Source: JADFMN01 sp964529975
GTDB lineage: Bacteria; Armatimonadota; Fimbriimonadia; Fimbriimonadales; Fimbriimonadaceae
NCBI GenBank assembly: GCA_964529975.1
Contig: CAZGXW010000055.1
Location: 1 to 19,034 of the forward strand
Length of the DNA stretch: 19,034 nucleotides
Direction: 5' to 3'
Numbering within the stretch: the first letter of the stretch is position 1; every line of letters starts with the position of its first letter. Shown here in pieces: positions 1-6,237 of this stretch. Both the position numbers and the translations under genes were made by a program. The notes below the pieces were generated by a model. The model saw only the letters and a program-made list of their open reading frames with translations. It ran no database searches and had not been told where the DNA came from.

Positions 1-1074
1 CTGCTCGACGTCTCGATCGGCGCCTCGGTGGTGAAGGAGTACACCTACGACGCCGCAGGACGCACGACCGCGATAGAGACCGGCTCCGGCACAACGTCGA
101 TCGCGTACGACTACGAGGGGCGGATCACGTCGATAACCTATCCCAACACGACCTCGGACGGCTTCGGTTACAACGGCCTCGGCGCGCGGACTTCCACGTC
201 TGGCACGAACGGGAGCAGAACGTTCTTCCGCAACGGCCTGGGAGTCACTTCGCCAGTGCTCGGTGACGGCACAGCCGACTACACACCGGGAGTGTCCCGC
301 ACGGAGTCGTCCACGACGACCTTCGCGCACGCAGGGCTCAAGAACACCTCGACGCAAAGCGCCGAGAACGAGACCGTCGCTGCGACCAAGGTCTACGACG
401 CCTTCGGAAACTCCGTGTCGTCGTCGGGCAGTTGGAGCGGCCCGTTCCAATACGCAGGAAACTTCGGCTACCAACAAGACCCCAACGGCCTCATTCTTGC
501 TGGCAAGAGGTACTACGATTCATCAAGCGGACGGTTCCTTAGTCGAGACGTTGCAAAGGACGGGCGAAACTGGGTTGTCTACGTGGACAGTAGTCCAGTT
601 TTCAACATGGATCCGACGGGTCTCGGTAAAGTTGGGTTCTTCAAGTTCTTGACCAAAAAGGGCAAGGAAGTGTGGTATTGGATCGTCGGCGGAAGCGACA
701 ATATGGATGATGCAGTTGAGGTCGCAAAACAGATTAATCCAAAGGGAAAGATTGAGACGCATCCAGGACACCAGGGGGGGCCGCCACACGTTCATAATGA
801 GGAATTCCATGAAATCCATGTCACTCCCGAAAGTCATGCGGATGCTGCAGCCGAGTCAGGCGCTCCAGAGTGGCAAGACTGGCGAGAGAAGACGAAGTGG
901 GGGGCAGTGGAAGATTTCCTTAAGCAAATCGTGAACATCTTCATTCCTGTCGAAGACTTCTACGACATTATCGACGAAGCAACCAAGGGCATCAAGAAGC
1001 GAACAGATGGGATCAAGGCTGGTCTTCGCAGACAGCAAACCGAGTGGGAGGACGTCGTTCTTAATGAGCTCTAA
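1..1074 (+). CDS. RHS/YD-repeat protein, C-terminal part with variable tip (5' end outside window)
   Basis: The frame is open to the left edge, so the start lies upstream; the ATG at 28 is probably internal. YD-type repeats are visible (YTYDAAGRTTAIETGSG, IAYDYEGRITSITY). The RHS-associated core follows: GYQQDPNGLILAGKRYYD, then SSGRFLSRD, ending in DPTGL at 610-624. After DPTGL come about 150 residues unlike the repeats, in the position of the polymorphic toxin tip of RHS proteins. The tip holds a histidine cluster (seven His in 26 residues, 760-837, including HPGHQGGPPHVH) and a helical, charged C-terminus. In this family the repeats form a shell that encloses the tip, which is delivered to or released against competitors; the role here is inferred. 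I do not recognise the tip family. The gene overlaps the next one by 11 bases. The tip is more AT-rich than the core genes of the window. Confidence 0.85.
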   Translation: MLDVSIGASVVKEYTYDAAGRTTAIETGSGTTSIAYDYEGRITSITYPNTTSDGFGYNGLGARTSTSGTNGSRTFFRNGLGVTSPVLGDGTADYTPGVSRTESSTTTFAHAGLKNTSTQSAENETVAATKVYDAFGNSVSSSGSWSGPFQYAGNFGYQQDPNGLILAGKRYYDSSSGRFLSRDVAKDGRNWVVYVDSSPVFNMDPTGLGKVGFFKFLTKKGKEVWYWIVGGSDNMDDAVEVAKQINPKGKIETHPGHQGGPPHVHNEEFHEIHVTPESHADAAAESGAPEWQDWREKTKWGAVEDFLKQIVNIFIPVEDFYDIIDEATKGIKKRTDGIKAGLRRQQTEWEDVVLNEL

Positions 1075-1525
1075 AGGTGTCCCCGTATTCATCTCGTCAG
1101 TTGAAGAGATTGGGCGCTACTTAGTGGCCAATTGTTTAACGGGCGAGATGCTGACGTCAGAGGAAACAAGGGAGAAGCGCTCTTCGATCGAGAGTCTCTT
1201 GAGTCGTATCACAGGCCGTGATAGGAACGTGATCACGACGCGCCTTAGATCCGACGTCTCTGGGCACAAGGTGTACTCTCATTTCATGTGGGATGTGATT
1301 CCGGATAAGTATTCCGAATTCGTTCCAAGGAGAATCGAAGCTTCAGACAAGGATCGTCTTTGCCTTGTCTTCGAGGATCCGACTTTGCCGGCCGTATCGT
1401 TGGATCAAGGTTCTCTCGTGGTCGAAGATCTTACTGATGCGGATCTATACATAACGCCATACGCATCGAGTGCATGGCTCTTCGTTTTGACGCATGAGCC
1501 GATTGGGCCATTCTTCATTGAATAG
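1064..1525 (+). CDS. Small protein after RHS tip, candidate immunity protein
   Basis: I chose the ATG at 1064, which overlaps the RHS stop (1072-1074) and has a GGGAGGA ribosome site about 11 bases upstream. An in-frame upstream start at 1007 would lie deep inside the RHS gene. The product is 153 residues, acidic in its second half, with no signal peptide or membrane segment, so probably cytoplasmic. It ends in a hydrophobic stretch, SSAWLFVLTHEPIGPFF. I recognise no family. Its place directly behind and overlapping an RHS tip, its size and its low GC are those expected of an immunity gene that neutralises the tip toxin in the producing cell. That role is inference from context only. Confidence 0.7.
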   Translation: MSSKGVPVFISSVEEIGRYLVANCLTGEMLTSEETREKRSSIESLLSRITGRDRNVITTRLRSDVSGHKVYSHFMWDVIPDKYSEFVPRRIEASDKDRLCLVFEDPTLPAVSLDQGSLVVEDLTDADLYITPYASSAWLFVLTHEPIGPFFIE

Positions 1526-1607
1526 TGTTCTGGGTCGAATACTGGTCGACGGGCGGGTGGCCGGGATGTGTGAGTCTTTCCGTCCCCATGCTCGTGTGGC
1601 CTGGTTT

Positions 1608-1630
1608 CCTTCGACAGGCTCAGGATGACG
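1608..1630. repeat. Dispersed short repeat, copy 1
   Basis: A 23-base element starting CCTTCGACAGGCTCAGG and ending ATGACG. A diverged copy with 19 of 23 identical bases lies at 2348-2370 in the same orientation. From memory, closely similar strings (read on the other strand as a start of CGTCATCCTGAGCC) are common between genes in many environmental bacteria and give spurious short protein calls. It sits inside the inverted repeat 1602-1666. Confidence 0.55.
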
Positions 1631-1707
1631 AGGAACAGCCAGGTGCCGAAGGCACATCGGAAACCATCTCTTGGCTCTGCACCGGCTTGCTGCAAGTCTC
1701 GATTCGT

Positions 1708-1777
1708 CACGGCTGCCCAGAGGACGCGGGGGATCGGGGAATGGACTGTTTCTGGTTGCGTCCTCGGGACAACCGTG
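1708..1777. repeat. Imperfect inverted repeat with 20-base arms
   Basis: The left arm (1708-1727, starting CACGGCTGCC and ending GAGGACGC) pairs with the right arm (1758-1777, starting GCGTCCTC and ending CCGTG) at 17 of 20 positions, around a 30-base centre. G-U pairs extend the stem slightly at both ends. It could be a REP-like element, a structured RNA, or the transcript end of the RHS-immunity pair. No T-tract follows. I cannot choose between these from sequence alone. Confidence 0.5.
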
Positions 1778-1902
1778 GCACACGAGCTGGGAGTTACAAT
1801 AAATGGAGAGGTCGATCGAAGATGACGCACACAGCCCGGCCACCCGACCCGCTCAATTGGGCTTGAGAGATTGGCAGGAGCCTAGGCTGCAGCCACCCAT
1901 GT

Positions 1903-1908
1903 TAGAAT
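1903..1908 (+). promoter_or_regulatory. -10 box TAGAAT, likely leaderless start
   Basis: TAGAAT lies 6 bases before the ATG at 1915, so transcription would begin at or next to the start codon. A TG one base upstream of the hexamer (1900-1901) gives an extended -10. No clear -35 and no ribosome site are seen. The same arrangement recurs at other genes in the window. Confidence 0.45.
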
Positions 1909-1914
1909 CCACCC

Positions 1915-2320
1915 ATGGGCCACGAGTGTTCAATCGCCAGCAAGACGCTGCTTGTGTTGTTGTTGGCCAGTGGATACGCGTCGATTACATCGTGCAATGG
2001 ACGTATTACGAACGCCATAGAGAAGGCATTTCGACTCGCCAGACGGAACAATGTACGTGAGCACCGTCAAGAGCGGCGGCGGTGCCGTCGGTGGGTGGGG
2101 AACAGAAGTCTACGTGAACTGTAAAAAGTCAAGGTCGAGCGTGCGCGTACTCAGGGTCGCAGAAGCCGAAGTCTATGGCGTGAATTGGACAAGCGTCAAT
2201 GAGGCCATGCTTGTTACGAGCAAGCCGGCTCGAGCAAGAAGAGATCTGGTTGAAAGTGCAACGCTGCCGGGTTGCGGCCAGGTGTACATGCGAGTCAGTG
2301 ACTCCAAGGACAACCAATAG
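1915..2320 (+). pseudogene. Small predicted lipoprotein gene, frameshifted
   Basis: Two open frames join into one plausible protein if one base is removed near 2029-2031, a run of three T. The first frame gives a signal peptide, KTLLVLLLASGYASITSC, whose last residue could be a lipobox cysteine. The second frame, read back from its ATG at 2051, continues as FDSPDGTMYVSTVKSGGG, then a domain with VYGVNWTSVNEAMLV, ending at 2320. The repaired gene has exactly 135 codons including stop. The SPDG start followed by a short beta-rich domain is seen in small surface lipoproteins, faintly like DUF5412; I would not assign a family. It could be a true pseudogene or a sequencing error. A start-proximal -10 box precedes it. 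Confidence 0.55.
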
Positions 2321-2339
2321 TGCCGTGAGCACGAGCCAA

Positions 2340-2372
2340 GCCGCCATCCTTTGACATTCTCAGGGTGACGGC
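2340..2372. terminator. Hairpin between convergent genes, containing repeat copy 2
   Basis: GCCGCCATCC (2340-2349) pairs with GGGTGACGGC (2363-2372) with one mismatch and one G-U. The loop and right arm contain the diverged copy (2348-2370) of the repeat at 1608-1630. It lies between the end of the frameshifted lipoprotein gene (2320) and the stop of the minus-strand LolA-like gene (2388), so it may end transcripts from both sides. No strong T-tract. Confidence 0.4.
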
Positions 2373-2387
2373 TAGATTCGTGAGTTG

Positions 2388-3056
2388 CTACTCTGTAATG
2401 ACCGGCTTCTTGAACTTCTTGTCGTCGATCTTGGCGCCGACGCTGATCGACTTCATGATAAAGTCGCCGCGGACGAACTCCTTGTCGAGCGTCATCTGCA
2501 CGGTGCGCCAGATCAGGTTCGTTTTGGTGTCGATGTAGTACTCGACGTACACGCCGACCTGCGGCGCGGACTCCTCGAGAACGAGCCAGGTCTTATTGTT
2601 CCACTTGACGTTCTTGCGGAGCGAGAGTTTGCTCTCGGCCATGTTGTCGCCCTTGGCTGTGGAGAGTTGTCGCTTCCAGTCGAAAAAGTTGAGAACCTCG
2701 AGGTTTGCGCCCGAGAGCACGCGGCCCATGTTGTCGACGTTCCATGCGAGTTCAAAGACATTGTCGGCTCCCTCTGGCGATGCGTAGATCTTGGTGCCGT
2801 CGCTGACGATGTGGGCCTTGCCCTCGCCCGCGTTCACATCGACGTACATGAGGTTCGGCGACTTGAAGCCACCGGACATCTTGATCGTGACGTCGCCGTT
2901 GTCGGCGAGGATCGTGGCCTCCGATGAGAAGGTCACGGTGCCGATGTTCTTGTATGCGTTCCGCATCTTCGCCAGGAGTTCCTCGACCTCCTTGTCGGCG
3001 GCGAACGAGGCGGCCGAAAGGGAGGCGGCCAGAAGAAGGAGCGCGATCTTTTTCAT
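2388..3056 (-). CDS. Exported LolA-like / DUF2092-type protein
   Basis: A 222-residue protein. The N-terminus is a classic signal peptide (MKKIALLLLAASLSAASFA, cut probably before ADKE). The mature part has the alternating strand pattern of the LolA/LolB/RseB fold: a leading helix (VEELLAKMRNAYKNIGTVTF), repeated lipid-facing strands, SDGTKIYASPEG, and a late IDTKTNLIWRTVQ strand. Family members in the periplasm bind lipids or lipoproteins; several outer-membrane lipoprotein-sorting annotations derive from this fold. The fold is a moderate call; the substrate is unknown. The gene lies 21 bases behind the ROK kinase on the same strand, so the two may be co-transcribed. No LolCDE gene is in view. 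Confidence 0.65.
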   Translation of the reverse strand: MKKIALLLLAASLSAASFAADKEVEELLAKMRNAYKNIGTVTFSSEATILADNGDVTIKMSGGFKSPNLMYVDVNAGEGKAHIVSDGTKIYASPEGADNVFELAWNVDNMGRVLSGANLEVLNFFDWKRQLSTAKGDNMAESKLSLRKNVKWNNKTWLVLEESAPQVGVYVEYYIDTKTNLIWRTVQMTLDKEFVRGDFIMKSISVGAKIDDKKFKKPVITE

Positions 3057-3077
3057 TGTCTTGTAACCTAGTTTGTC

Positions 3078-3998
3078 CTATTCGGAACCGGTCGTCCGTG
3101 CCCGAACCTGGAGCGCGGCGCCAAAGACGCCGGCCGAGTCGCCCAGCGTCGGACGCCTGACGTCGAGCCTCGGTGACTCATGGAATACGTGCTTCCTGAG
3201 TTCCTCGGTTCCGAGAACGTAGAGTTCGTCGGTCTGCCCGACCCCGCCACCCAGCACAATGCAGTCCGGGTCGAGAACGTTCACGACGGCGGCCAGGCAC
3301 CTGCCGAACTCCGTACACAGCCTTACGACGGCCAGGGTGGCGGGACTGTTTCCTCCGGTCCTATGCCGAGCCAGGATTTCGGGCAGGCTTACGCTCTCGC
3401 CGGATAGCCGTTCGTGCCACCTCTCGATCGCGGGCCCGCTGAGCACGGTCTCGACGCAGCCCGTCCGGCCACAGTAGCAGGGCTCGCCGTCTGGATCAGC
3501 CAGGTTGTGTCCCCATTCGCCAGCGATGCCATTCGCTCCGTTCCAGATCTCTCTATCCATCACGATCCCTCCGCCCACGCCGGTGCCCAGGATGACGCCG
3601 AACACACAGCACGCGTCCTTTGCGACCCCGAACGTAGCCTCGGCGAGGGCGAAGCAGTTGGCGTCGTTCGTGAGAATTGCCTCTGATTGGAGTCGATTGC
3701 TCAGATCCCTCGCAAGAGGCATCCCGTTCAAGCACACGGAGTTGCAGTTGCGCATGAGCCCGGTCTGCGGATCGAGCGAACCAGGAGTTCCGAAGCCGAT
3801 CGCGCCTGGACGCTTGAAACCCGTCTCGTGTTCGAGCCGTGCGACCAGGTCCGCGATGTTTTCGATCACCCTCTGGTATCCGTGCCCGCCCTCAGTCGGG
3901 ACGCGAAGTCGTGCGAGGGGCTTGTCTGGCCGCCCTGCCTCGACGACCACGCCTTCGATCTTGGTGCCGCCCAGATCGATGCCCCAGAGGTTCTGCAT
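3078..3998 (-). CDS. ROK-family sugar kinase (glucokinase-like)
   Basis: A 306-residue protein that probably phosphorylates glucose or another hexose with ATP in the cytoplasm. Visible motifs are the phosphate loop IDLGGTKIEG (residues 7-16), the catalytic aspartate in TNDAN (D112), the glycine-rich LGTGVGGG (138-144), EWGH with H164, and the zinc-binding CYCGRTGC (C174, C176, C181). These define ROK sugar kinases rather than ROK repressors, as there is no N-terminal helix-turn-helix. I chose the ATG at 3998 because the motif-bearing sequence begins there (MQNLWGIDLGG); the frame runs upstream into the divergent peroxiredoxin gene, where extra residues look like antisense. The exact sugar (glucose, mannose, fructose or N-acetyl sugar) cannot be told. 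Confidence 0.9.
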   Translation of the reverse strand: MQNLWGIDLGGTKIEGVVVEAGRPDKPLARLRVPTEGGHGYQRVIENIADLVARLEHETGFKRPGAIGFGTPGSLDPQTGLMRNCNSVCLNGMPLARDLSNRLQSEAILTNDANCFALAEATFGVAKDACCVFGVILGTGVGGGIVMDREIWNGANGIAGEWGHNLADPDGEPCYCGRTGCVETVLSGPAIERWHERLSGESVSLPEILARHRTGGNSPATLAVVRLCTEFGRCLAAVVNVLDPDCIVLGGGVGQTDELYVLGTEELRKHVFHESPRLDVRRPTLGDSAGVFGAALQVRARTTGSE

Positions 3999-4014
3999 CG
4001 GACGAGAGTACCGG

Positions 4015-4022
4015 AGCATAAT
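4015..4022. promoter_or_regulatory. Divergent -10 boxes between ROK kinase and peroxiredoxin
   Basis: The 34-base gap between the divergent start codons holds CATAAT (4017-4022) facing the peroxiredoxin, 10 bases before its ATG, and TATGCT on the minus strand (4015-4020), 16 bases before the kinase ATG. Both imply leaders of about 0-10 bases. Neither gene shows a convincing ribosome site. The two boxes overlap, so the two promoters would compete for polymerase. Confidence 0.45.
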
Positions 4023-4032
4023 GAGGCCACAC

Positions 4033-4527
4033 ATGGCACTCGCTGTCGGAACCCCAGCCCCAGACTTTTCCCTCGTCTCTGCGAACGCCGAGGGCCTTCC
4101 CAAGGACGATTTCGGCCTCTCCCGCGTGAACCTCAGCGACTACCGCGGCAAGAAGGTGGTGTTGTTGTTCTTTCCTGGCGTGTTCACGCCGCCGTGCACT
4201 GCCGAGATGTGCGGCGTGACGGACGGCCTGTCCGCTTACAAGGGACTCGGTGCCGAGGTGTTCGGGATCAGCGTCGACTCCGCGCTCGCACAAAAGACTT
4301 GGGCAGAGAAGGAAGGCATCAAGGTCACGCTACTGAGCGACTATGAGAAGAAGACGGTGCGCGCGTACGACGTCGTGCTTCCCGACTTTCTTGGGATGGG
4401 CGAGGGCTCGAAGCGAGCAGCGTTTGTGATCGATGGGGAAGGGGTGATCCGATACTCCGAAGTGACGCCGACTCCACCCGAGCAACCAAACTTTGCAGCG
4501 ATCAAGGCGACGCTCGAGTCGCTTTGA
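4033..4527 (+). CDS. Peroxiredoxin, AhpC/TSA family, BCP-like
   Basis: A 164-residue thioredoxin-fold peroxidase that reduces hydrogen peroxide and organic peroxides in the cytoplasm. The active-site segment is FFPGVFTPPCTAEMC: the peroxidatic cysteine is C55 in the TPxCT motif, and C60 five residues on matches the resolving cysteine of atypical 2-Cys BCP enzymes. The later GISVDS and RAAFVIDGEGVIRY strands complete the fold. I chose the ATG at 4033 because MALAVGTPAPDFSL matches family N-termini; an in-frame ATG at 4021 would overlap the -10 box. It is divergent from the ROK kinase and convergent with the next gene. Confidence 0.92.
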   Translation: MALAVGTPAPDFSLVSANAEGLPKDDFGLSRVNLSDYRGKKVVLLFFPGVFTPPCTAEMCGVTDGLSAYKGLGAEVFGISVDSALAQKTWAEKEGIKVTLLSDYEKKTVRAYDVVLPDFLGMGEGSKRAAFVIDGEGVIRYSEVTPTPPEQPNFAAIKATLESL

Positions 4528-4533
4528 ACTGAA

Positions 4534-4562
4534 TCGGGCTGGACGCGACGCGTCCAGCCCGA
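4534..4562. terminator. Perfect 13-bp hairpin between convergent genes
   Basis: TCGGGCTGGACGC (4534-4546) and GCGTCCAGCCCGA (4550-4562) pair perfectly around a 3-base loop, GAC. It lies 7 bases after the peroxiredoxin stop and 7 bases from the stop of the minus-strand gene at 4570. The symmetry would serve both transcripts. There is no long T-tract on either side, so it may stabilise 3' ends or act with a factor. Confidence 0.75.
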
Positions 4563-4569
4563 CTAAGTT

Positions 4570-5217
4570 TCAGCCCGCGATCTCGGCCTTGAGTTTGGCG
4601 TTGAACGTCTGACCGGCGACCGGCACGGTCCATTCGGTGACGTCCATTTCGAACTTGACCATTCGCCCGTCCTTGCCGATCCAATAGTGGCCGGTGCCCT
4701 TCATCGGGGCGGGTCCAATTTCGGTGAGAGTGACAGAGACCTTCATCGTGTCCTTGTCCTTGACCTTCTCCTCGCCAACGACCTTGTAGTCGATCTTGGC
4801 CTTGTGGCCATCGATCTCCTGCTCGTCTGCATGGGTCCACGCTGCGTCCTTGGCAACGGCCTTGCCCGGGTAGGTGAAGAAGAACGGCAAGAGCATGCGG
4901 CGCATGCCGTCGCCATAATCGGACGTGACGGTCGCCAGGGCACCGGTCGGTTTGAGGGTGAGATCGAAGTTCTCGTCGGCTTGCTGCTGGCCCTCGACCA
5001 TAAGGTCCGTCCAGCCGAAGGAGCCTTCAAAGCCCTTGTCGGACTTCTTGGTGATCTTGTAGTTGGCGTTCATGTCGACGCGCATGGCGTTGCCCGCGGC
5101 GTCGATCTCGATGGTGACTGCGTATCGCAGGACGTCCTTTTCGGCATAGGGGGTCTTGATGTCCCATCCGTTGGACTGGGCGGCCAGGGCGACGGCCGCG
5201 ATCAATAGGTTCGTCAT
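4570..5217 (-). CDS. Exported protein of unknown function
   Basis: A 215-residue protein with a short signal peptide (MTNLLIAAVALAAQSNG). The mature part is strand-rich and polar, with motifs such as DVLRYAVTIEIDAAGNAMRV, GFEGSFGWTDL and GTGHYWIGKDGRMVKFEMDV. It resembles periplasmic beta-sandwich or lipocalin-like proteins, but I recognise no family. The ATG at 5217 has a strong GAGGAGG site 9 bases upstream; a GTG at 5235 would place that site inside the gene. It lies 68 bases behind the secretin-N-like gene on the same strand and is probably in its transcript. Its stop faces the peroxiredoxin stop across a perfect hairpin. Confidence 0.75.
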   Translation of the reverse strand: MTNLLIAAVALAAQSNGWDIKTPYAEKDVLRYAVTIEIDAAGNAMRVDMNANYKITKKSDKGFEGSFGWTDLMVEGQQQADENFDLTLKPTGALATVTSDYGDGMRRMLLPFFFTYPGKAVAKDAAWTHADEQEIDGHKAKIDYKVVGEEKVKDKDTMKVSVTLTEIGPAPMKGTGHYWIGKDGRMVKFEMDVTEWTVPVAGQTFNAKLKAEIAG

Positions 5218-5285
5218 AGGTGAGTTCCTCCTCACCTAGTGGAACGGTGGGGAGGAACGCAGGGTTTCGCGGTTTTGTGCAGAAT

Positions 5286-6176
5286 TCAGGGGAGTTCGAT
5301 CGAGACAATGAACCTGAGCTCTGCCTGCGGCGCGATCGTGGTCGCGGCTCCACCGTCTTGTCGCGACCAACCTTGGCCCGGTTCTATCTGTCCGCTAAGG
5401 AAGGCAGTAGCGTCGATCTCTCCGACCTTTGATTCGATGACCATTGCGGGTTCGACCTGGTTCGTGCCTTCAACGAAGCGATGCCCGGGATAGATGCGGA
5501 CTGCGAGGATCTGCTTCGGCGACAACTTGTGGACACTGATGACCTGAGTATCGAGCGCGCCGCCGACGAAAGCGAGAACCACCGTGCCGTCATTGTTCAG
5601 TCGTGGAGTAATGCGGATCGACGTCGCGGAGGTCTTATCGGTGTAAGACCAGGTGGCGTTTGTTTGCACGATCCCGCCACTTTCGATCAGCCTGTTCAGT
5701 TTTGGCAGAGTTGCACGGAAGTCGATCTTGACGTCACGCGGTTTGACGTCCAATTGCTCAATGAGGCCTTCTATTTCTCTGATCTGGTCGGGTGTTCCCG
5801 TCACGATCACACCGTTCGCGACCTTGTCGACCGCAGTCTCCGCTCCTTTCGGGATGAACCCATCTGTGCCGCTATCGCCGCCTTTGAGCACCCACACCAT
5901 GTACGACGCGGCGTTGTTCCTCAGTCCAATTGTCTCAGTCCTACGCTCGTTATCGATCTCTGCAATAAGCTCTTTGAGTCGTGCAAGCGCTTGCGGTGTA
6001 CCTTGAGCGATAAAGGAGTTGTCCGTCGGATCGTAGGCGACCCGCTTCAGACCTTCGATTGTGACCCCTTTGACGCGCTCGTACACAGTCTCAGCCAAGG
6101 TGTTCTTGAGGTGGATCTTCTCAACCTTGTCCTGTAGCGGATTGGCGACGAGCAAGAGGAGGAGCGTGGCTACCAT
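5286..6176 (-). CDS. Exported protein with secretin-N-like domains
   Basis: A 296-residue protein with a hydrophobic N-terminus (MVATLLLLLVANPLQ). It carries two N1-type modules: NSFIAQGTPQALARLKELI followed by AEID, and GVIVTGTPDQIREIEGLI followed by EQLDVKPRDVKIDF. A later segment, SIRITPRLNNDGTVVLAF, resembles the start of the secretin barrel domain. The usual secretin gate and C-terminal motifs are not evident, and the protein is much shorter than type II/III/IV secretins. It may be a degenerate or partner protein of a type IV pilus or secretion complex, or only share the fold. The ATG at 6176 has GGAAGG 8 bases upstream; longer upstream extensions are antisense to the next gene. Divergent from the gene at 6238. 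Confidence 0.7.
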   Translation of the reverse strand: MVATLLLLLVANPLQDKVEKIHLKNTLAETVYERVKGVTIEGLKRVAYDPTDNSFIAQGTPQALARLKELIAEIDNERRTETIGLRNNAASYMVWVLKGGDSGTDGFIPKGAETAVDKVANGVIVTGTPDQIREIEGLIEQLDVKPRDVKIDFRATLPKLNRLIESGGIVQTNATWSYTDKTSATSIRITPRLNNDGTVVLAFVGGALDTQVISVHKLSPKQILAVRIYPGHRFVEGTNQVEPAMVIESKVGEIDATAFLSGQIEPGQGWSRQDGGAATTIAPQAELRFIVSIELP

Positions 6177-6219
6177 GTCATCTACCTTCCAAGACCGTTT
6201 TACCGCCCAGAAGTTCGGA

Positions 6220-6225
6220 TAGAAT
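6220..6225 (+). promoter_or_regulatory. -10 box TAGAAT before the TIM-barrel gene
   Basis: TAGAAT lies 12 bases before the ATG at 6238, so the leader would be about 6 bases. A weak -35, TTTTAC (6198-6203), is 16 bases upstream. No ribosome site of note lies between. Confidence 0.5.
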
Positions 6226-6237
6226 GCCCGCCGGAAC

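Larger units (their letters stand above)
1526..1902. other. Non-coding, hairpin-rich stretch behind the RHS pair
   Basis: About 380 bases without a convincing gene. Short open frames exist on both strands but overlap one another and show no domain. The stretch holds an 8-base inverted repeat TGGTTTCC (1602-1609) / GGAAACCA (1659-1666) that encloses a dispersed-type repeat (1608-1630) and a small hairpin GTGCC-GAA-GGCAC (1643-1655). It also holds a larger imperfect inverted repeat (1708-1777). It looks like accumulated intergenic repeat elements. Confidence 0.5.

Noticed and set aside
1405..1866. Overlapping open frames of 110-140 codons on both strands in the gap behind the RHS pair
   Set aside because: They run through hairpins and a dispersed repeat, mutually overlap, show no domain or ribosome site, and contain the repeat-derived strings typical of spurious calls.
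2385..2927. A 180-codon plus-strand frame opposite the LolA-like gene
   Set aside because: The minus-strand gene has a signal peptide and a coherent fold; the plus-strand frame is a GC-driven shadow.
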